Shown: positions 14,180-19,722 of the stretch, piece by piece
How the letters are laid out: every line of letters starts with the position of its first letter
How positions within the stretch are numbered: the first letter of the stretch is position 1
NCBI GenBank assembly: GCA_052031065.1
Contig: JBPEXY010000119.1
Location: forward strand, 1-19,722
Reading direction: 5' to 3'
Length of the DNA stretch: 19,722 bases
From: JBPEXY01 sp052031065
Lineage (GTDB): Bacteria; Pseudomonadota; Gammaproteobacteria; Immundisolibacterales; Immundisolibacteraceae
Translations under genes and position numbers: made by a program
Notes under the pieces: model-generated
Seen by the model: the letters and a program-made list of their open reading frames with translations, nothing else
Told to the model about the DNA's origin: nothing
Database searches by the model: none

Positions 14180-14214
14180 CTCGCAGCGTCAGCTAGCGAT
14201 AGGTCGGGTTATTG

Positions 14215-14523
14215 ATGGTCAGGTCGGAATTAATAGAGCAGATGGCAGTGGAGATGCCGGGCCTGGCGCCTCGTGATATTGAGTTAGCGGTAAAGATCAT
14301 TCAGGAGCAAATGATCGAAGAACTGGCTGACGGAGGGCGTATCGAAGTGCGCGGATTCGGCAGTTTTTCGTTGAACTACCGTAAACCAAAGATTGCTCGT
14401 AATCCCCGTACGGGTGAGTCAGTGCCTCTGGCGGGTCGGCATGTCGTGCATTTCAAGCCCGGGAAAGAGTTGCGGGAGATGGTCGATTATCAGGACGGGG
14501 AATCGTCTGCAGAGCCGGAATAG
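14215..14523 (+). CDS. ihfB: Integration host factor subunit beta
   Basis: IHF-beta is the partner of IHF-alpha in the DNA-bending heterodimer. The 102-residue product starts MVRSELIEQ, matching the MTKSELIE start of E. coli IhfB, so the ATG at 14215 is preferred to the TTG just before it. It contains IEVRGFGSFSLNYR, the wrapping arm ARNPRTGESV with intercalating Pro64, and the beta-type ending HVVHFKPGKELRE. A short acidic tail (DGESSAEPE) extends beyond the usual C-terminus. In most gammaproteobacteria ihfB follows rpsA; here it stands alone between an MFS gene and a terminator. It could be the only ihfB or a second copy; the window cannot decide. The ribosome site is weak. Confidence 0.92.
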   Translation: MVRSELIEQMAVEMPGLAPRDIELAVKIIQEQMIEELADGGRIEVRGFGSFSLNYRKPKIARNPRTGESVPLAGRHVVHFKPGKELREMVDYQDGESSAEPE

Positions 14524-14592
14524 CACCGAGGAACAGTGGTTGGGTAAAGGAAGACAATGCCCGGCAGTTAATTAGTTTGGCGTTGGTTTACA

Positions 14593-14634
14593 AATAAGCT
14601 GGCACCGGTAGCTCTATCCCGGTGCCGGCTTATT
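14593..14634. terminator. Strong bidirectional hairpin terminator
   Basis: Arms of 16 bases (14593-14608 and 14619-14634) are complementary apart from one T/G pairing, with a 10-base loop. The inner arms are GGCACCGG and CCGGTGCC, and the outer arms are AATAAGC and GCTTATT. The AT-rich stem base supplies U residues in either direction. It lies between the convergent ihfB and GST-like genes and ends 25 bases before the GST stop, so it likely serves both. Confidence 0.75.
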
Positions 14635-14659
14635 AACTGACAAAGTTATCGTCTGCACA

Positions 14660-15286
14660 CTAGTCGCCGGCCATCGCCTCCTGCGCCAACTGGACCATTT
14701 TTTGTGCTGCCGGGCGAGCGTTGCAGCGGCCAAGCCAGCCAGCGATAGCCGGGTAGGGTGAGAAATCGTACTGGATGTAGGCGGCAAAACCCAGCACTGA
14801 ACAGACATTCAGGTCGGCAACTGTAAATTCGTCGTCCAGCAGGTAATCTTTTCCCTGCAGTGATTGTTCAAGTGCTGCAAGAGGCGCCTTGATCGCCTCG
14901 TAGCCCGCTTCAGCTTTTCCTGGGTCGCGCATCTCTTCAGGTAGAAACATGCTGTGCATCAGTATGTCCAGCAGTGGTCCTTCTGCTTCGGTAATCGCCC
15001 AGAAACTCCATTGGTAGGCTGCTCCGCGTGTTTCCGCAGTAGCGGGCATCAGGGTCTGGTATTTGTCGGCCAGGTAGAGATTAACAGCCATCGATTCCCA
15101 GATTACGGTACCGTTATCGTCCAGCACCGGAACGTGTCCGTTAGGATTCAGCGCAAGCATCTCGTCGCTACGGGTTTCTCCGTTTTGCGGGTTTTTGCTG
15201 ATCAGTTCATAGGGCTGACCGGTCTCCTCCAGCATCCACACCGCACGACCGGCGCGGGTGAAAGGTGCTCCATAAAGTTTGATCAT
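14660..15286 (-). CDS. Glutathione S-transferase family protein
   Basis: This 208-residue cytosolic protein has the two GST domains. The N-terminal thioredoxin-like domain (about 1-80) includes IKLYGAPFTRAGRAVWMLEETG, the cis-proline loop NPNGHVPVLDD, and the glutathione-contacting WESMAVNLYLADKY. The helical C-terminal domain contains YLLDDEFTVADLNVCSVLGF, whose Asp is the usual capping residue. Such proteins conjugate or isomerise electrophiles with glutathione. An optimal ribosome site (GGAGGA) lies before the ATG. It follows a TetR gene and an FAA-hydrolase-type gene on the same strand, a pairing seen where maleylacetoacetate- or maleylpyruvate-type isomerases act in aromatic breakdown. 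That role is only suggested by context. Confidence 0.92.
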   Translation of the reverse strand: MIKLYGAPFTRAGRAVWMLEETGQPYELISKNPQNGETRSDEMLALNPNGHVPVLDDNGTVIWESMAVNLYLADKYQTLMPATAETRGAAYQWSFWAITEAEGPLLDILMHSMFLPEEMRDPGKAEAGYEAIKAPLAALEQSLQGKDYLLDDEFTVADLNVCSVLGFAAYIQYDFSPYPAIAGWLGRCNARPAAQKMVQLAQEAMAGD

Positions 15287-15388
15287 TTTCTTATCCTCCG
15301 GTTCTTAATGGTTCAGGGCGTGCCATTGTTTGCTGTTCATGCTGGCGGCGACAGATAGCAGGCATTGTGTTTGAAATTTCCAAATAGA

Positions 15389-16024
15389 TTAGCTGGCAGT
15401 CGGTACCAATAAGCCTTTGAGTAACAGTTCCATTGCCTGGTTGCTGTAGCGCTCCGGGTCTTCGGCAAAATCAATGTCAGCAAGTTTCTGCATCTGGCTT
15501 TGTGTTCTGACATAAAAAATGTTGACCGCCAGAATCAGTATCGCAACCACCGCCGGGTCGATGTCCTGACGGAATTCGCCAGCAATCTGTCCCTTTTTGA
15601 TCAGTGTGGTTACCCGTGAAAAATTCCTGGCGAAATCGTCCTGCAGCACCCTGATTTCGGCATCGCTGGTATTGTCTAGAATTTCGCGGAGTAGCAGCTT
15701 CGATTTTTGTGGGTTATCGAGATAGTTGTGAAGGTGGCCGCGACTGAGATCCAACAGCCGGTCAGCAAACCCAAACTCGGTGTCCTCGAGGCCCATCAAT
15801 AGCTTGCTGGAGTGTTGTGCCGCCTCCTGTAAAACGCTGATGTAGAGTGAGCGTTTAGACTGGAAATGGTGGAAAATATTGGCTTTGCTGACGTTGGCCT
15901 TCTCGGCAATGGTGCTGATGGATACTGCGTCGTATCCGCAGGTGGCGAAAAGTTCCTCGGCGACCTTGAGAACTCGACCAACAGTGTCGGAACCGGGCCT
16001 GTTTTCCCTGGCTGGGTTATTCAT
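15389..16024 (-). CDS. TetR-family transcriptional regulator
   Basis: The 211-residue protein has an N-terminal TetR helix-turn-helix (about 15-62) with VAEELFATCGYDAVSISTIAEKA and NVSKANIFHHFQSKRSLYISVL. A helical ligand-binding and dimerisation domain fills the rest, with RQDIDPAVVAILILAVNIFYV as a late helix. Members usually repress neighbouring genes until a small ligand binds. It lies between the FAA-hydrolase-type gene and the GST-like gene on one strand, so both are natural target candidates. A palindrome GAACCGGTTC about 59 bases before its start is a possible operator. The ligand is unknown. Confidence 0.92.
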   Translation of the reverse strand: MNNPARENRPGSDTVGRVLKVAEELFATCGYDAVSISTIAEKANVSKANIFHHFQSKRSLYISVLQEAAQHSSKLLMGLEDTEFGFADRLLDLSRGHLHNYLDNPQKSKLLLREILDNTSDAEIRVLQDDFARNFSRVTTLIKKGQIAGEFRQDIDPAVVAILILAVNIFYVRTQSQMQKLADIDFAEDPERYSNQAMELLLKGLLVPTAS

Positions 16025-16082
16025 CTTCTATTCCGTTTTTGCTGCACTGGTTATTGCTGCGCTGGGAACTGTACCGGGAGTT

Positions 16083-16092
16083 GAACCGGTTC
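16083..16092. promoter_or_regulatory. Candidate TetR operator palindrome
   Basis: GAACCGGTTC is a perfect 10-base palindrome in the 101-base gap between the FAA-hydrolase-type gene and the tetR gene. It is followed by CGGTTTGAA, a partial repeat of one arm. Its position upstream of tetR fits autoregulation. A palindrome this short can occur by chance, and no second copy was found upstream of the FAA-hydrolase-type gene. Confidence 0.3.
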
Positions 16093-16125
16093 GGTTTGAA
16101 TCCGCTTGAGACTAGTGCAGGTGCC

Positions 16126-16929
16126 TCAACAAGCTTCTGCAACAACCGGATTGACCAGTGTGCCAATGTTCTCGATTTCTACCGAGACAGTATCGCCCGG
16201 TTGCAGCCAAAGCGGTGGGTTGCGTCCGGCACCAACGCCGCTGGGTGTGCCGGTGATCAGTACCGTGCCTGGGTGCAGGGTGGTGCTGGCACTGAGGAAG
16301 GCGATCAGGGCGGGAACGTCGAAGATCATATCCTCGGTGTTGCTATGCTGAACCCGTTCACCATTGACCCGGGTGGAAATTTCAAGGGCGTTGGGGTTGC
16401 TTATCTCATCGGCGGTTACCAGAACCGGACCCAGCGGGCAGAAAGTGTCGAAGGATTTGCCCCGGCAAAATTGTCCACCCCCCCACTCCATTTGCCAGTC
16501 GCGGGCGCTGATGTCGTTAGCGCAGGTGTAACCAGCGACATAATCGAGCGCCTGTTCTGCGGGGACGTTTTTGCACTCTTTGCCGATCACTACCGCGAGC
16601 TCGCACTCATAATCCAGTTTGGTGCTGCCTGCCCGGTCGGGTCGCTCCACCACATTACCGTGCCCGATGACGGTATTGGCGGTTTTAATAAACAGCACCG
16701 GGTGAGTCGGGATTTTGGCGCCGACTTCGGCCGCATGGGCACGATAATTCAGACCGATACAGTAAACCGCTGTCGGTTCAACAGGGGACAACAGCTGATC
16801 GGGTAGCGCGACTTTGGCGCCAGTGCGATAGCTGCCGTAAAGGTTGCCTTCAAGAAGCTGCCAGCCGTCTCCCTGGTTGATGGCTGTTCGAGCAGTGCCC
16901 GAATCCAGAAAACGAGCGATTTTTGCCAT
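16126..16929 (-). CDS. Fumarylacetoacetate hydrolase family protein
   Basis: The 267-residue product belongs to the FAH superfamily of Mg-dependent enzymes that hydrolyse, decarboxylate or isomerise 2-oxo acid and beta-diketone compounds in aromatic or sugar-acid breakdown. Motifs are VYCIGLNYRAHAAE (about 55-68), the metal ligands Glu108 and Glu110 in DYECELAVVIG and Asp139 in CANDISARD, RGKSFDTFCPLGP with Lys158, and the C-terminal TGTPSGVG and GDTVSVEIENIG. The ATG at 16927-16929 (MAKIARFLDSG) has AGGGGAGAG just upstream. A longer frame to 17016 would add a 29-residue tail with no homologue-like features. Exact substrate is unknown; nearby GST and TetR genes suggest a catabolic role. Confidence 0.92.
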   Translation of the reverse strand: MAKIARFLDSGTARTAINQGDGWQLLEGNLYGSYRTGAKVALPDQLLSPVEPTAVYCIGLNYRAHAAEVGAKIPTHPVLFIKTANTVIGHGNVVERPDRAGSTKLDYECELAVVIGKECKNVPAEQALDYVAGYTCANDISARDWQMEWGGGQFCRGKSFDTFCPLGPVLVTADEISNPNALEISTRVNGERVQHSNTEDMIFDVPALIAFLSASTTLHPGTVLITGTPSGVGAGRNPPLWLQPGDTVSVEIENIGTLVNPVVAEAC

Positions 16930-17113
16930 AAGTCTCTCCCCTGAGATAGCAGTTTCTTGGATGCAGATTTTTTTAATTTCGCGACTGTTCTCAGCGAGCA
17001 ATCCCTCTGTCGACAACCAGGCGTTGTGGTTGCCGGGCGACCGCGATTACCTGCTGGTGATGCCGGGAATTTTTTGAACTGCAAACTGCCGTCAGACGAT
17101 TGTAGGCGATCTG

Positions 17114-18982
17114 TTACGCTTCAGGTAGAGGCAGTAGCGGGTGGTGGCAGTTTACTGTGTGCTGTGGGGAATAGTATCGGAGCTCTGGATACTCTTCATG
17201 GCAACGAGCAGAAGCGGCAGGACAGCGCGGGTGAAAATGGCAGCCGGTGGGGCGGTTCATCGGTGATGGTGGTTCTCCAGAGGCCTGTGTTGGGGTGGTT
17301 GTATCCGCCTTACTGAGATCGGTGCCGGGAATTGCCGACAGCAGCATTCGTGTGTAGGGATGGGCAGGGGCCGCCATCAGTTCAGTTACTGCACCCTGTT
17401 CGACGATACGGCCAAGATACATCACGGCCACCCGGTCAGCAAAATACTCCACCACCGATAAATCATGGGTGACAAAGATATAGGCCAGGTTCCTTTGCTT
17501 CTGCAGTTGGCCGAGCAGGTCGAGAATCTGAGCCTGAACGGAAAGGTCCAGTGCACTGGTGGGTTCGTCGAGTAGCAGAACTTCCGGCTCCACCGCCAAT
17601 GCCCTGGCGATACCGATTCGCTGTCGTTGTCCGCCAGAAAATTCGTGTGGGTATCGGTGGCGGGCGTTAGCGTCCAGGCCGACATCGTTGAGGAGTTGGA
17701 TCACACGTTGCTCACGCTGTTGGTGGTTTCCGCCAATATTCTGCGCAATCATTCCTTCCTGGATGATTGCGTTAACCCGCATTCTTGGATTCAGTGAGCT
17801 GTAAGGGTCCTGAAACACCACCTGCAGGTGTCGCCGTAGTGGCTTCAGCTGTCGTTGTGACAGCCCGGTAAGTTCCTGACCCTTGAAGCAGACGCTGCCG
17901 GAGTCAGCGCTGATCAGTTGTAACAACCCCTTGATTACAGTGCTCTTGCCACAACCGGATTCGCCCACCACGGCCAGGCTTTCGCCCGCTTGCAGTGTCA
18001 GTGTCACCCCATCAACCGCATAATTGGCTGACGGCGGTTTGAAAAACCCTTTGCTGCGCTGTTTAAAAACAACCTGCAGTCCGGAAATTTCCAGAATTGG
18101 GTCGTTTGAATTGCGGTCGTTCTGCCGGGGTGGTTCGGGCCTGGTATTCTCGCTGGCCAGTAACGGATGGCCGCGTTTACTGATATCGGGCAGCGCCGCA
18201 AACAGCTGCTGCGAGTAGGGGTGTTGTGGTGCAGCGAAGAAGGCTGCGGCGGTCGATGATTCGACGATTTGCCCATTGCGCATCACTGCCACTCGGTCGG
18301 CCATCTCGGCGGCAATGCCAAAATCGTGAGTCACCAACAGCAGCGTCATGTCGCGTTCCTGTTTTAACTGCTGGATCAACTCCAGGACCTGGGCCTGGGT
18401 GGTGACATCAAGCGCCGTTGTCGGTTCATCGGCGATTAACAGGTCTGGTTCGCCAGCGAGCGCGATGGCGATCATGACCCGCTGTTTCATGCCTCCTGAC
18501 ATCTGGTGAGGAAATTCGGAAAACCTGCGTTGTGGTTCCGGGATACCCATTTTCGCCAGCAGCTCAACGGCCCTGTTTCGAACCTGTTTACGTCCCAACC
18601 GGGGGTTGCCGCAGGTGATCGCTTCGGAAATTTGCCGGCCAATGGTCATGACCGGGTTAAGGCTGGTCATCGGCTCCTGAAACACCATGCCGATCCGGCG
18701 GCCGCGAATAGTGCGCATCTTCGCGTTGGAATAGCTGCTCAGGCGGTGACCATCAAAGGTGATCGAACCGGCGTTGATGCGTCCTGCGGGCGGAAGTAAG
18801 CCCATGGTCGCCAGCGCGGTAACCGATTTACCGCTGCCAGATTCACCAAGCAATACCAGTGTTTCACCCCGTGCAATCTGCAGGTTTAACTGCTCAATTA
18901 CCGGCTTGGCCGTGCCGCTGAGGCCGAAGGAGACGGTCAGATCGCTGATATCAAGCAGGGGAGATGGGTCTCTGTTGTTCAA
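17114..18982 (-). CDS. Oligopeptide-type ABC transporter, fused two-domain ATPase
   Basis: This 622-residue cytosolic protein joins two ABC ATPase domains, like YejF and GsiA. Domain 1 has Walker A GESGSGKS (46-53), Q-loop FQEPMTSLNP, signature SGGMKQR (162-168) and Walker B LLIADEP (181-187). Domain 2 has GESGCGKS (340-347), FSGGQRQR (448-455) and LLLDEP (469-474). Both have the H-switch (VTHD). The C-terminal oligopeptide-type extension contains Cys581, 587, 594 and 612, a pattern some peptide ABC ATPases use for an iron-sulfur cluster. Translation starts at TTG (18980-18982), two bases overlapping the permease stop, with AAGGGG six bases upstream, so the two are coupled. Peptide or other small oligomeric substrates are likely. 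Confidence 0.95.
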   Translation of the reverse strand: MNNRDPSPLLDISDLTVSFGLSGTAKPVIEQLNLQIARGETLVLLGESGSGKSVTALATMGLLPPAGRINAGSITFDGHRLSSYSNAKMRTIRGRRIGMVFQEPMTSLNPVMTIGRQISEAITCGNPRLGRKQVRNRAVELLAKMGIPEPQRRFSEFPHQMSGGMKQRVMIAIALAGEPDLLIADEPTTALDVTTQAQVLELIQQLKQERDMTLLLVTHDFGIAAEMADRVAVMRNGQIVESSTAAAFFAAPQHPYSQQLFAALPDISKRGHPLLASENTRPEPPRQNDRNSNDPILEISGLQVVFKQRSKGFFKPPSANYAVDGVTLTLQAGESLAVVGESGCGKSTVIKGLLQLISADSGSVCFKGQELTGLSQRQLKPLRRHLQVVFQDPYSSLNPRMRVNAIIQEGMIAQNIGGNHQQREQRVIQLLNDVGLDANARHRYPHEFSGGQRQRIGIARALAVEPEVLLLDEPTSALDLSVQAQILDLLGQLQKQRNLAYIFVTHDLSVVEYFADRVAVMYLGRIVEQGAVTELMAAPAHPYTRMLLSAIPGTDLSKADTTTPTQASGEPPSPMNRPTGCHFHPRCPAASARCHEEYPELRYYSPQHTVNCHHPLLPLPEA

Positions 18983-19722
18983 AAAGAACCCCTTAGGCGC
19001 GGATCAAAAGCATCGCGTACCGCATCTGCAAACAGATTGGCAGCAAGTACGAGGGTAAACATAAACAGAAAGGCGGTGGTCAGCGACCACCAGACAACCG
19101 GTTCGCGGGCCATTTCCAGACGTGCACTGTTGATCATGTTTCCCCATGAGATCATCGATGGATCGACACCCACACCGACGTAGGAAAGCACTGCCTCGGC
19201 TAACACCAGGCCACTGAAATCGATCACCGCGGTAATCAGTACCAGGTGAGCCAGGTTGGGTAAAAGGTGGCGGGTTAGTACCAGACGGTTGTTAACCCCC
19301 ATAGAGATGGCCGCCGTGACGTAATCCAGCTCCCGGAGTTTAAGACTTTCACCGCGCAACAGTCGACAGAGTCCGATCCAGCCGGTGAGGCCAAGAATGG
19401 CTGTCAACATTAACAGGCGCAAATCGGCCCGTTGCTGGAGGGTTACCGTGGTCACCAGATTCTGGTCCAGATAGAGGTTTACCGTCAGTACCGATGCAGC
19501 GATTAGCAACACTCCGGGTATTGAGCTCAGGGTGGTGTAGAGGTATTGCACCAGATCATCGACCCGACCGCCAAAATAACCGGCAGTCACACCCATAAAA
19601 ATGGCCAGTGGTAGCATCACCAGCAGGGTCAGAACGCCGATCAGTATCCCCGTGCGGATACTTTTTAGTCCCAGATAGAGCACGTCCTGACCCACCTTGT
19701 CGGTACCCAGGAGATGGTATTC
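18979..19722 (-). CDS. Oligopeptide-type ABC transporter permease, 5' end cut by window edge
   Basis: The inner-membrane permease belongs to the DppC/OppC/YejE group of the binding-protein-dependent transport family. The frame is open to the right edge, reading EYHLLGTDKVGQDVLYLGL, which matches the HPLGTDxxGRDV motif seen well inside full-length homologues, so the true start lies beyond 19722; the GTG at 19695 is not the start. About five membrane segments are present, and the EAA loop reads LDYVTAAISMGVNNRLVLTRHLLPN. A segment before that loop (DQNLVTTVTLQQRADLR) is longer than I expect for DppC. It ends DAFDPRLRGSF, overlapping the ATPase start. Upstream partners (second permease, binding protein) would be outside the window. 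Confidence 0.94.
   Translation of the reverse strand, partial: EYHLLGTDKVGQDVLYLGLKSIRTGILIGVLTLLVMLPLAIFMGVTAGYFGGRVDDLVQYLYTTLSSIPGVLLIAASVLTVNLYLDQNLVTTVTLQQRADLRLLMLTAILGLTGWIGLCRLLRGESLKLRELDYVTAAISMGVNNRLVLTRHLLPNLAHLVLITAVIDFSGLVLAEAVLSYVGVGVDPSMISWGNMINSARLEMAREPVVWWSLTTAFLFMFTLVLAANLFADAVRDAFDPRLRGSF

Noticed and set aside
16039..16806. Plus-strand frame of 255 codons opposite the FAA-hydrolase-type gene
   Set aside because: The minus-strand gene has conserved catalytic motifs and a good ribosome site; the plus-strand translation has neither.
16930..17016. Longer N-terminus for the FAA-hydrolase-type protein
   Set aside because: The ATG at 16929 has a strong ribosome site and the usual family start; the extra 29 residues show no conserved feature.
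17014..17032. Inverted repeat CAACCA/TGGTTG upstream of the FAA-hydrolase-type gene as an operator
   Set aside because: Arms of six bases with a seven-base gap are weak, and they do not resemble the palindrome near tetR.
1..19722. CRISPR arrays, insertion sequences, toxin-antitoxin or defence genes
   Set aside because: I read through the window and saw no regularly spaced repeats, transposase motifs or defence-type proteins; every sizeable region is explained by ordinary genes.

Overview
The window looks like a chromosomal segment from a free-living gammaproteobacterium. The order thrS-infC-rpmI-rplT-pheS-pheT-ihfA-merR-tRNA-Pro and the tRNA-Val(GAC) gene just upstream of thrS match the arrangement known in pseudomonads and their relatives. 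Base composition is moderately GC-rich. Protein wording (PheS with a Cys-rich insert, VanZ-like protein beside tRNA-Asn) would fit a Chromatiales-like lineage, but that placement is inference and no genus can be given.

Left part (1-10589, all minus strand). Read in the direction of transcription: uvrB, a tRNA-Val gene with its own promoter, then the translation cluster thrS (threonyl-tRNA synthetase), infC (IF-3), rpmI (L35), rplT (L20), pheS and pheT (phenylalanyl-tRNA synthetase), ihfA (IHF alpha), a small MerR-type regulator, tRNA-Pro(GGG), and pcm (isoaspartyl methyltransferase), which runs off the left edge by about one codon. Three known types of translational control appear to have sequence counterparts here: a tRNA-Thr-like hairpin just before thrS, a rare AUC start codon for infC, and structured leaders around rpmI/rplT.

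Middle (10760-14634, plus strand). A class I PLP aminotransferase gene has a tRNA-Asn promoter overlapping its stop codon. After tRNA-Asn come a VanZ-like membrane protein, an unlisted 26-residue one-helix membrane peptide, an ACS-family MFS transporter, and a monocistronic ihfB ending at a strong hairpin shared with the convergent genes.

Right part (14660-19722, minus strand). Read in the direction of transcription: an oligopeptide-type ABC permease (cut by the right edge) overlapping a fused two-domain ABC ATPase, then an FAA-hydrolase-fold enzyme, a TetR regulator and a glutathione S-transferase-like protein. The last three resemble a small catabolic or detoxification set, but their substrate cannot be read from sequence.

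There is no stretch above 300 bases without a gene. I see no insertion sequence, prophage, CRISPR array or defence locus. The window is mostly conserved core genome; the most interesting signals are regulatory (thrS leader, infC start, tRNA-Asn promoter) plus the 26-residue peptide gene. I did not find a clearly new biological system.
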